64,000 nucleotides of DNA from Symsagittifera roscoffensis. Its lineage: Eukaryota; Xenacoelomorpha; Acoela; Convolutidae. The translations under genes were made by a program, and so were the position numbers. Each line of letters opens with the position of its first letter. Positions within the stretch are counted from its first letter, which is position 1. The notes under the pieces are model-generated. The model saw only the letters and a program-made list of their open reading frames with translations. It ran no database searches and had not been told where the DNA came from. The stretch spans positions 30,282,833 to 30,346,832 of the forward strand of contig NC_087062.1 in NCBI RefSeq assembly GCF_963678635.1, read 5' to 3'. This document shows positions 24,363-32,437 of this stretch, piece by piece.

Positions 24363-25715
24363 TCTTCATTCTCTGCCCGTTGTGTAGAGTTTGTTAATGG
24401 TGAACTTGATCTCTAGCTCGAATTCTGATTCCGTAGCCAAGCAATAAATCGTGATCAACACGAGAGAAAAAAATAAATAAAAACGATCGCACAAGTAATG
24501 TCAAAGGAAATATCATACTTGCTATGTGCCATTGAAAATGAAATTTATTGAGATAATTATGAGAAGGTTGAAAGATCATTTATTAAAATGAATTGAATTG
24601 TTTATCCGTGAAGAACGAAAACAACGTTGCCTACTAAATTAATGTATGCATTGTTTTCTATTTTCTGCTGCTCACTGAAGTACTCATGTGGTCCATACTG
24701 TGCGATAACGAAAGCTCGGGAATTATCATGCAATCTACCAAAAACAAATATCGTGCATAACGTGTCGTAATAAAATATTATCTCGGGGTTTATTGATGTC
24801 CCATAATGGCTGTGGTTGCCAAAAACGACAATATCAGGTTCATTAGGTAAACTATAAAAAGGCCTGAATCCTGGCAGTAATCATAAATTGCGTTATAATG
24901 ACTTGGGTTGGCAGTAAGATAAGGCATAATTAAGTGAGAGCATATTAAAAAACAAAAGATATAACTGAGAAAATTTAAGATAATATCAAAGCTAGAGGTA
25001 TGAACGTGTAATGAATTTTGGAAACGAAACAAAAGGGTGAGTTACTGTCTCCACTCATGTCACCATGTGATGGCTCTATTTTTAATTTACTTCCTAGGAA
25101 TATTGGACAATGCTTTGCTATAAAATTCAATCTTTCGATGGCGAGCTTTTACTTTACTTCGGAGCAGGGTCGACAGTATCTGATCTCACTCTTAGATAGT
25201 AAAAATAGTTAGTTATTTTAATACTGGATTTCGTCTTACTGTTCGTCAGGTTTCAATCTCATCGCTCTCTTTGTTATAATTTTTACACTGGTTTCTTTTC
25301 AATAGTTCAAATATAATCATATCTACTTGCGCCGGCACGCGCCAGATGAAAGACAATAACAAATTTAGCGACACTTAATAAGGCAAGAGTTTACAGTATT
25401 TTATACGGCAAGTTATAACTGGGGCAGGATGGAGTAATTATGTTCTCAGATAGGTAAACAGATAAATACGTTTTTCCGGTTTATGAGTGGTTTTAGCAAA
25501 TACAAGAATTGTTTGTGGTGTTTCGTGTTTGAGCAAGTGATTTTACATTCTTATGATGATATACAAGTTCAAGCTCCATATATGGTAATAAGGAAATATG
25601 GATGATTATAGCACTCTTAATATAACGGACTTTTCTAGGACGTTACACAACCGTTCTTTGATAAAATTTATGTATATAAATTTAAATGTGGTTACTAGTT
25701 TTTTTTTCTAAGGTG
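24363..25715 (-). repeat. 3' LTR of the retroelement (left copy)
   Basis: The left border is set by comparison: TCTTCATTCTCTGCCCG starts both here (after host AAAACT) and at 37750 (after CACTG). The other border is not directly visible because both copies run on into env; it should lie just after the env stop, near a purine-rich run on the minus strand (AGAAAAAAAAA at about 25702-25712) that could be the polypurine tract. Differences from the right copy between 24363 and 26282: about five substitutions and three single-base length changes. A TATAAAA-like box on the minus strand lies at 25398-25405. Confidence 0.75.
25398..25405 (-). promoter_or_regulatory. Candidate TATA box in the LTR
   Basis: TATAAAAT on the minus strand, roughly 300 bases into the LTR in the direction of element transcription, present identically in the right LTR at 38786-38793. 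Position and sequence suit a pol II LTR promoter; no transcript evidence. Confidence 0.35.
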
Positions 25716-25721
25716 CCACCC

Positions 25722-26621
25722 TTAAGTTGTCGATTGTGTTGTTGCGTTGTTCACCGGTGATTGTTGTTGCTGGAGGGTCTGAACTGGGAATTTTTGAGGA
25801 GACCGAAAGTAGATTGGGTTTTGGTCTGTTTGTTGTGTTTCATGCGGGATTTCACGGGCATGTACTGAATGCCGTGACTGCGATTGGAGACTTCTGCGGG
25901 ATGAACTGAGGGATTGGGTTTGTATGGCGTCTCTTTGGCTTTCCTCTTGTATCAGATGCTTGTGGTGTTCATCCACAAGGTTTTCGATTTTGTTTAACCG
26001 AAGGAGTATGTCTTGTATTATTTCTTCATCCGTTGTATATTCATTAATGAAAGTTATCTTCATTTTGAGCTTATGATCCATCGATTGTACCAGTGGGAAT
26101 TGGTCCTTAGTTACTGACATAACTTGTTTTACTGGAATTTTTGTATCGGTCGATTTCATAAATTTTGGCGTTAAGTTTCGAATAAAATTGAATTTATGAT
26201 AAAGGTACATGACTAGGATGTGTAAAAGGAGATTTCCGATAAAAACAAAGATTGTGAGGGACAAAGAGACTTTTATAGGGACGTAGGAATCGAGTTTATC
26301 AATTAATTTTGGTTTCAAAAGTTGCATTTTGTGGACTAAGGGTTTAGCAATATTGTCATAATCGTTTTGTTGAAGATTATCTACTGACATCATTGTCAAC
26401 TCTAGTTTCATTTGCTGAAATAGGGCAATATTTGCGTCTGCTTTAGACTTGTAATAGGGTAATTGGTCTAGCTCGGGGACCGTTGAAATAAGCTTCTGAA
26501 GAGGGTCGTCTAAATTGACGTCAATTTGTACTGCTGGAATTTTTGCGCAGCTTGACAGGTCTGACCGTATTTTAATATGTTTGCTTATAAGTTGCTCTCC
26601 ACAATTGAGAGTTATAGGCAA
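25722..26621 (-). pseudogene. env, C-terminal part (membrane anchor and tail)
   Basis: This 299-codon frame continues the envelope protein broken at 26612. It has no ATG at its start and a stop two codons upstream, so it is not an independent gene. It contains a Cys-bearing ectodomain end, a single membrane-spanning helix at about residues 114-136 (SLSLTIFVFIGNLLLHILVM), and a long hydrophilic cytoplasmic tail of roughly 160 residues rich in Gln, Ser and Thr. The last 185 or so codons are repeated at 39110-39670. Its role would be membrane fusion and particle release if expressed, but in this copy it is out of frame with the N-terminal part. Confidence 0.75.
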
Positions 26622-28228
26622 ATTTTACATCCATCCTTATTCACGTTTGATGTTGTTTCTTGTCCACTTACTATGTGTTGTCTCCATTTAAATTGTCTTG
26701 CGCTCGTTATTAACCAAATTCCAAACCCGAGGTTGGTCGCTTTTTCCGGGATGGGTAGTAGGATTTTTCTGGTTTCACATACAGCTAAGGCAACTATCGG
26801 TTCCTGGTAGTAAAGTGTCGCAAGACATGAGGATTGTGCTAAGTGTGTTTCCATTGTTTCATGGCAAATTCTGTATGTTGATGATCCAATGCAGTTGTCC
26901 AATTGTTTTTGTGTAAGAGTTGTCGTTTCCATCGAATCCTGTGAACCTGCTAGGTATGGGCCTTCGATGACCCATTCTAAAGCTTCAGAGGGATCGCGTT
27001 GTGGCATTGGTACTAAATGTGCACTGTAAACTGTAAAGGTTGTTGTTTTTGATGATAGAGGTATCGCCAATGTCAGAAGTAATCCTTGTTTTACTGTTGA
27101 AATTTCTGTTAGTAATTTCGCATCGTAATAGGACATTAGATCTTGCATTGGAATTGCCAATGACAGTTTATCCGTGGAGTATTTTTGTGCATCATGTACT
27201 GAGTCGAGTACAGCATTTAAAGATTCTCGTGGAACTAGGGACATTGGAAGTCTTTTGTCTAGTAGAATTGGGATTGAGTTGAGCAAATTTATGCTATAGG
27301 CGTATAAAGCTGAACGGTAACTTTTGACGTCTGCATACATAACGTTCAACAATGAAGCGGCTGTGTCGAAATTGAAATTTAGCTGTTGGAGCGAAAACAG
27401 CATTTGAGTACAATCTCGTAAAACATGAAAGTTGTTTTGAAAGATTTCAAATTGCTGCTGTACAATTTTCCAATTTTTGTTCTGGTTTTCTTGCATTTCC
27501 TTTTGGATTTTTGCTATTTCGGCTATTTCGTTGGAAATCAAGAAGAATTTCTCGTTGCTGGCTTGTTCAATTTCTAAAACGTACTCTGTAAGTTGGCTAG
27601 CGTATTGGCTTAGTCGGTCAATGTTCTCTGCATTTTTCTTTCCAGTGTTTTGGCAATTACCGAAAACTCCAAGAAATCCACAGTCACTTGATCCTCCCAT
27701 TGATATTCCAAGGGATCCGAACAGCGCTATTCCTGCTACAGCAGCGGCTGCTACTACAGGTGCACCGCGTTTTTCACGATTTTGGATTCCTTGTGAATTT
27801 TGTTGTTTGTTTTGATTTTCTTCCTCGTTTTCATCGTTCGATAGAAATTTTGCTGTTACGTTGCGCATGTGTTCAACTTCCTGCTGTGCTGCATTTGTTT
27901 CGTTTTGTATTTTGGCCAGCATCCAATTCAAATTGAAGGGCTTGTGCGAGGAATTGAAAGGTTGCGAAAAATCTAGTGGACATTCGGCCGAAGGCTGACT
28001 CCACATTTCTGCTAATTTTGCTAACATTGTTTCTACTTGTTTCTGCATCGTGAAATTGTATTTCGGGAATGGCACACGAAATTGAACATTAACAAATTTT
28101 TCAGCAAGTAATATTTGGGACTCTTTGTGGAATAAAATTCCTCTTGTAAGCGCTTCATATTCTGAAGAAAATGTATCGCAATTTCCACTTAAGACGAAAG
28201 TCAGGAGTAGAATAGTTCTTGGCCTCAT
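26612..28228 (-). pseudogene. env, N-terminal part (signal, surface domain, fusion peptide)
   Basis: The first ATG in frame is at 28228 and is followed by a signal-peptide-like segment (RPRTILLLTFVLSG). Counting from the open-frame start at 28258, a furin-type site REKR is at 161-164 and is immediately followed by an Ala/Gly/Val-rich hydrophobic stretch (about 165-190), the layout of a class I fusion protein with an internal fusion peptide. Heptad-like segments and several Cys follow. Sites of the form N-x-S/T are frequent before the cleavage site. The frame ends at 26612, 10 bases after the start of the next frame, offset by -1, next to an AAAATTT run. I classify it as a retroviral/errantiviral-like env broken by a one-base change. 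Confidence 0.75.
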
Positions 28229-29085
28229 TTTTGGGCTGGACTTTATAAACTGATTCAATGAAAGTGTAAGAGTGAGAATAACCGATTGAGCTAGTTTTCT
28301 CGAATATAAATATTCGTATGTTTGTCAGAGGATGTTTTTCTGTTGGTTTATTGTCGTCTTTACTTATTTGGAAATGTTTATTTACTATAGTTTCGGTGGT
28401 TCGGATTTTTGTTGGATCTAATTGATGATGAAGTAAAAATGAATGTTTATATATGGTAATAATCGTTTTTTTCAAGGGAAATGGAGAAACGTGTAGTAAA
28501 GGGTTGTTGAGTGTTTCAGAAGCGAAATGTGTTGGAATGTGACGTTCTTTAACTACATTATTACATGCTGTAAGAATGGATCATTCATCGTGGGTCAGAA
28601 CATTTGGACTGTTCGAAGGTCACGTATTTGTGATCAAGGCCAAGACAATAATTCGTTTCATCGTCCTTCAATTGCGGGCATCGCTGATGACGGGGGTCAC
28701 GATGAGTTGTACTTTGCTATGCTCATTGTTACTTTTATCCTTCTCGCTTGCTGTGTGTGGGTGGCAGTTCTGTACACCTCGCGAAGGTATCGTTAGGACA
28801 TGTATTTAGAGGACAGCCGGTCAGACAGTTTTTAGAGGAGATTAGCAGGTCTTGTCTGTTTAGAGTCGTGTGCTTTCGTTTTGTATAGCTTGTAGTGTGG
28901 AAACAATTTTTGAAGATGCAAATTTTCATTTCAGATTTTTTTTTGAAGTTAAATGCAAGTCTCCCCTTCCTTTTCATATTTGTTTAGAGCGTATTTAATC
29001 GACCGTAGCGTGTTCTCAATGTGTGCCTTTTGTGTTCTTTTAGTGCATGTTTGCACATTTTTCAGCATGTATGATTTGAGGTTGA
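28229..29085. other. Spacer between env and the antisense JmjC-like ORF
   Basis: On the minus strand a short frame (28155-28475) overlaps the env start without recognisable content. On the plus strand 28527-28796 is open and ends in a clear membrane-type helix (ELYFAMLIVTFILLACCVWVAVLY) followed by a basic stop-transfer end. The plus strand also shows AAG|GTATCG at 28786, a possible donor, and two polypyrimidine-AG acceptor-like sites just before the JmjC-like ORF (AG at 29097-29098 and 29112-29113). An upstream exon of the plus-strand gene may lie here. Confidence 0.4.
28527..28796 (+). CDS. Possible small single-pass membrane protein, antisense to the element
   Basis: An 89-codon plus-strand frame with no good ATG at its beginning (its first in-frame codon is not a strong start). 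The N-terminal half is Cys- and His-containing and undistinguished; the C-terminal third is a 22-residue hydrophobic helix ending in TSRRYR, typical of a membrane anchor with a positive cytosolic end. Splicing from a donor at 28786 would remove the last residues, but the phases of this frame and the JmjC-like ORF do not agree; the overlapping frame from 28576 would agree. Could be chance. Confidence 0.2.
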   Translation: MCWNVTFFNYIITCCKNGSFIVGQNIWTVRRSRICDQGQDNNSFHRPSIAGIADDGGHDELYFAMLIVTFILLACCVWVAVLYTSRRYR

Positions 29086-29119
29086 TTTGTGTTTTCAGCA
29101 TGAGCTTTTTCAGATTATT

Positions 29120-30304
29120 ATGAGTTCGAAAGTTACTAAAACTTTTTCTTTCGTTCGGCCTGCTGACATTATTCAAATGGCACGTGAGAAAAAACTCGAA
29201 AAGCTTGGTTTTGCGCCATTACCTCAACAGACCGAGTGGGTTTTCGGTGAAAGTTTTCCGACAGAAAGTTTCTTCTTACGTGGAGCTGCGGCGAAAGTTG
29301 TTTACCAATGGAGTCCGGAATTGATGGAATTCTATAACGATGGTGACTGCGTAGTCGAAGATTTGATAAAGAAGTACGACTGCGGAGGTCTCATGGCAAA
29401 CGATGGGAATGACTTTGATTTACCGGGCTCGCGTACTTTATCTTTCGAGTTTCCCGCCGGATCCAGTAATGTTATTTTTCCCAAACCTCCGAATTTGGCT
29501 ATTACGAGTTTGGCGAGCATAGCGAAGCTTGGAGAGTGGTGTACTGTTGGACACATCGAATGGGGGGGTGCTGTGTCCATCGCGAAGGTGATTGGTGGCA
29601 CTCAAATGTGGATCATTTGCAACAACATCGAGGCCGGCCTGGACCTGTTCAAGCAGGACACCTTTTCGAAGCTGCGTCTCAATGGCGTCAGTAGTAATCC
29701 TCCTGGCTCGAGTGGTTTGAAGAGAAAACCAAAGGTTCACTACTTTTATCATATCGCGGAGCCCGAGGATGTAATCGTTCAGCCCAGCTGTGCGGTTCAT
29801 GCTGTCTTAACTGAGCCGGGATACAACCATAAAGGCGAGCTGTTGTGGTCGCTTGTCACCGGATATGAGGCATTGGGGACTGTTTTTGCCCCAGAGCTAG
29901 GAATGCGTGTCGTTAACAAGTTATCAACTGGAATCGAGAAAGGATTGGTAATTAAGGAGATCCAATTGCATGCTTTACCGTACTTTCTGCGGCTTCTTCT
30001 TGTCCGTGATTATCGAAAGTCCGTTAAAGACTGCCCTAACGATTTCCCCGTTACTGTCAGAGAGGCCAACATTACGACTCACGTCAAAACATTCCACGCA
30101 TGCGGTTATGACTTGGCACAAAGTTTGAGTTCTGCGAAAAGGCCCCTTTCTCGGAAGGAGAAAATGCAGTTGAAACTTGGCACTACGAGTCCTCCTTACG
30201 TTTCGATATTGCACGATGTTACCAGGGAAGAGCTTCGAGTTTGGCCGAGAGTAGTTTTGGAGTTCTTCGACCAATTTGCCGGACATCAGACGATTTCCGA
30301 CTGA
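29120..30304 (+). CDS. JmjC-domain-like protein encoded antisense inside the retroelement
   Basis: An intact frame of 394 codons from ATG 29120 (open from 29087), opposite in direction to gag, pol and env. Residues below count from 29087. Around 150-178 is GEWCTVGHIEWGG...WII, which matches the JmjC core (CYTDFHVDFGG...FWLI in KDM2/7-type enzymes): H156 and E158 fit the iron-binding HxD/E pair. At 228-240 DVIVQPSCAVHAV fits the second strand with the distal His (H238). The residue usually used as the 2-oxoglutarate-binding Lys seems to be Gln or Thr, so activity is uncertain. Known JmjC enzymes hydroxylate or demethylate proteins, often histones. The GC content is clearly higher than the flanks, suggesting capture of a host gene. 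AATAAA follows at 30444. Confidence 0.65.
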   Translation: MSSKVTKTFSFVRPADIIQMAREKKLEKLGFAPLPQQTEWVFGESFPTESFFLRGAAAKVVYQWSPELMEFYNDGDCVVEDLIKKYDCGGLMANDGNDFDLPGSRTLSFEFPAGSSNVIFPKPPNLAITSLASIAKLGEWCTVGHIEWGGAVSIAKVIGGTQMWIICNNIEAGLDLFKQDTFSKLRLNGVSSNPPGSSGLKRKPKVHYFYHIAEPEDVIVQPSCAVHAVLTEPGYNHKGELLWSLVTGYEALGTVFAPELGMRVVNKLSTGIEKGLVIKEIQLHALPYFLRLLLVRDYRKSVKDCPNDFPVTVREANITTHVKTFHACGYDLAQSLSSAKRPLSRKEKMQLKLGTTSPPYVSILHDVTREELRVWPRVVLEFFDQFAGHQTISD

Positions 30305-30443
30305 CATGTAAGTGTAAGACCGTTTTATTTTGTTTTCGCTCAAAAAAATGCACTATGGTTACAAGTCCCCAGACATTAATCACTTTGTGCATAGATTGTT
30401 TATTAAGAGCTTGTATACGCATGCTGTAGAACTTGTAAAGCCC

Positions 30444-30449
30444 AATAAA
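30444..30449 (+). terminator. Poly(A) signal of the antisense ORF
   Basis: AATAAA 140 bases after the stop of the JmjC-like ORF, on the same strand, which supports that ORF being an expressed unit with its own 3' end. It is not in the sense direction of the retroelement. Confidence 0.45.
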
Positions 30450-30976
30450 TGCCAGTGTATTGATCGTCTGAGTTAGTGAAGGTAGCATGCTATTTTGACC
30501 TTCTTTTTTTTTTCTTTTTCTTTTTTTTCTTTCGCAAATTCTGATGCGTAGCTTCAAAAGGAGACAGATTTGGGAGATTTCATCCTATACAAGTTGTTAC
30601 CGACATTCATACAAACGTTTTAAACTAATGTTGGACCGGTTCTGACGCCTACTTCTGAAACGGGCGGTTTTTAAAGAATTTTGCGTTTTCAGTGCATTTT
30701 GATTTTTTCGCTTTTCTTCAAGTTTTTGGTGTGTTAGCACCAAACCAAAGTTATTTTTAATGCTTTAATCCAGTTTAAAAAACAGGTATTGGGTAGTATC
30801 CAGGCTAATTTATAGACCAATTGTACCAGTGGGTGTTGAACTCATGTGTTTTGCGCAAATCTAGGGCTGAAATTTGAGATTTGTGTAAAACTTTTGTCGG
30901 CAGTGAGGTCACTTTGCTGTTGTACTGGATCGTTCTAAAGGTCATAATTTCGTTGAAGGGACTATTGGCGAGTTTG
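30450..30976. other. Spacer between the antisense ORF and the macro domain
   Basis: AT-rich with a C/T-rich run (TTCTTTTTTTTTTCTTTTTC, about 30502-30532). No coding sequence recognised on either strand. A short minus-strand frame (30805-31071) partly overlaps the end of the macro ORF in another frame. Confidence 0.4.
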
Positions 30977-31618
30977 TCAAAAGTTATATAAGTTGATTTC
31001 GATATTAAGTGGTCCGAAAATTTCGTAAAGTTGTCGCATAACGGTTGATTTTTCGAGTTGATTGTTTGCAAACTCCAGTTTTGGCATGCTTATCGCTCGT
31101 ATGTTGTATTCCTGAACTACGTCTCTGAGGGTAGTGAGAGCTACTTGGAGGGCATAATACGATGGGTGATCGCTTTCCTGCTCCTTTGTAACCAAATTAA
31201 AGATATAACGATTTCTGTAGGGGTCAAAGTACGGGATTACTGTTCCGACTGGGAATTTGGGCTGGTTTTTTCCATTTTTTCGCATAGAGGGGTACATATT
31301 AGCAACCATTTTTGCTAGTCCCGTGTTCATCGTCAAATCAGAAGACACGCAGTTCACTATTGAGTGACATGAGTGGAGAATATTGCCTTTAAGTTTAACA
31401 AACTGCGCTGGTATTTGTCGTTGAATTAAGTTTAAGTTTCCTGATCTTTTTGTGTTTTTCTGATTTGTTCGGCTTCGTGTAGATCTGGCTACTACAGGTC
31501 GTTTGTTGATGGCGTTGAATGCTAGCTCGTACCTGATCAAGTTTTGTTTCTCTTGATGGTGTTGGGTTGCGTAGTGCTCTCTGTGACGATTCGTGAATAA
31601 TTTTTCGTTTTTCTTCAC
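30977..31618 (-). CDS. Macro domain (OARD1/C6orf130-like) following pol
   Basis: Of 213 codons, residues 72-213 align along their whole length with the macro domain of O-acyl-ADP-ribose deacylase 1: the KGNI strand (77-80, usually KGD), NCVSSDLTMNTGLAK (89-103, matching the HC.S.D..MGAGIA loop), RYIFNLVTKE (137-146), YALQVALTTL, ISMPKLEF (176-183) and a C-terminal EINLYNF strand. Macro domains bind ADP-ribose and some remove it from proteins. The GCGLD loop that carries the catalytic Asp of OARD1 is here EFANN, so the Asp is replaced by Asn and hydrolysis is doubtful; the Lys of the TK motif remains. The frame overlaps the end of the preceding pol frame by 224 bases, suggesting it was once the C-terminal part of Pol. 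Confidence 0.75.
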   Translation of the reverse strand: MKKNEKLFTNRHREHYATQHHQEKQNLIRYELAFNAINKRPVVARSTRSRTNQKNTKRSGNLNLIQRQIPAQFVKLKGNILHSCHSIVNCVSSDLTMNTGLAKMVANMYPSMRKNGKNQPKFPVGTVIPYFDPYRNRYIFNLVTKEQESDHPSYYALQVALTTLRDVVQEYNIRAISMPKLEFANNQLEKSTVMRQLYEIFGPLNIEINLYNF

Positions 31619-32408
31619 TTGTTAAGATTGCAGGCTGAGAAGGCGATGGTGGGAGATTTGGTTTCCGAAAACGTTCTCCATAACGAGCTGCTGGTTGCCA
31701 CTTTTCGTATGTTCTGATTCTCCTTTTCTGAGCAAAGTTGACCGATTTATCATAAGAAGTGGTACTTGTACATGGTTGCTCATTAGGAGATTCAGGATCG
31801 TTTTCTGGTGGTTGCTCGGTTTCAGGCTCGGATTGAGGGCTATCTGGGATGTTGAATGGCAGTGGGGGTTCTGCTTTGTCCGAATTTTCTAAATCACTTG
31901 ATCGGGCTGAGCTGTTTGAAGAACTTGGAGGGGAAGGTGCAATATTGACTGGAGGGCGAACTGTTGGTCTTGGTGGCAACGCTGGTACTGGTGGTGGAAC
32001 TGGATGTGGTGGGTGTGCAATTGGGACTCTGGGTACTGCTATGGGTACTGATAATCGTATTTGGGCTGGTGCGGCTTCTTGTTGTTGAGAAAATGCGGCA
32101 TTTTGGTCTTGTTCGAGTAAATTTGGGATGAATTCATCAAACAAATCGGGTTCATTTCTAGTTGTTCTCCGTGATGGGTCGGCTTCAAAATTATCTGGGT
32201 TGATCGTGTCTGGGTCATCTGGAGGGCTGTTTAAACTGATGGGTCGTAGTCTAATTCTGTGTACACATTGTGTATAATTTGTTCCAACTTTTCGGATGAT
32301 ATAATTTGAATTTGTCAGGACTTGCTCAACTCTATAAAGTGGTAGCCAAGTTTGAACTGATTTCTGGGTGAAGTCACTTTGTGTTGTTAATTTGGCATTC
32401 AGGAGCAA
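31395..32408 (-). pseudogene. pol, integrase C-terminal domain and Pro-rich linker
   Basis: This 337-codon frame has no proper start of its own. Residues about 14-56 (LPLYRVEQVLTNSNYIIRKV..., ending HRIRLRPI) fit the GPY/F-type C-terminal domain of Ty3/gypsy integrases. A long disordered stretch follows, very rich in Pro (residues about 105-200), then Ser/Glu-rich and finally basic, Gln/Asn-rich sequence. It leads into the macro domain in another frame. It is separated from the main pol frame by a frame change at about 32410-32480, where a small tandem duplication of CTACAAG-type words is visible. Confidence 0.7.
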
Positions 32409-32437
32409 GCAATGTGAATGTTTTTGAAGTGGTTGGG

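Noticed and set aside
24790-25212. Two short ORFs in the LTR, present in both LTR copies
   Set aside because: Their conservation simply reflects the near identity of the LTRs; no recognisable domain.
26577-27936. Several plus-strand ORFs of 72-112 codons
   Set aside because: Shadows of the env gene on the opposite strand.
29332-30557. Minus-strand ORFs of 89-122 codons
   Set aside because: Shadows of the JmjC-like ORF or low-complexity frames next to it; the plus-strand frame is longer, has domain motifs and a poly(A) signal.
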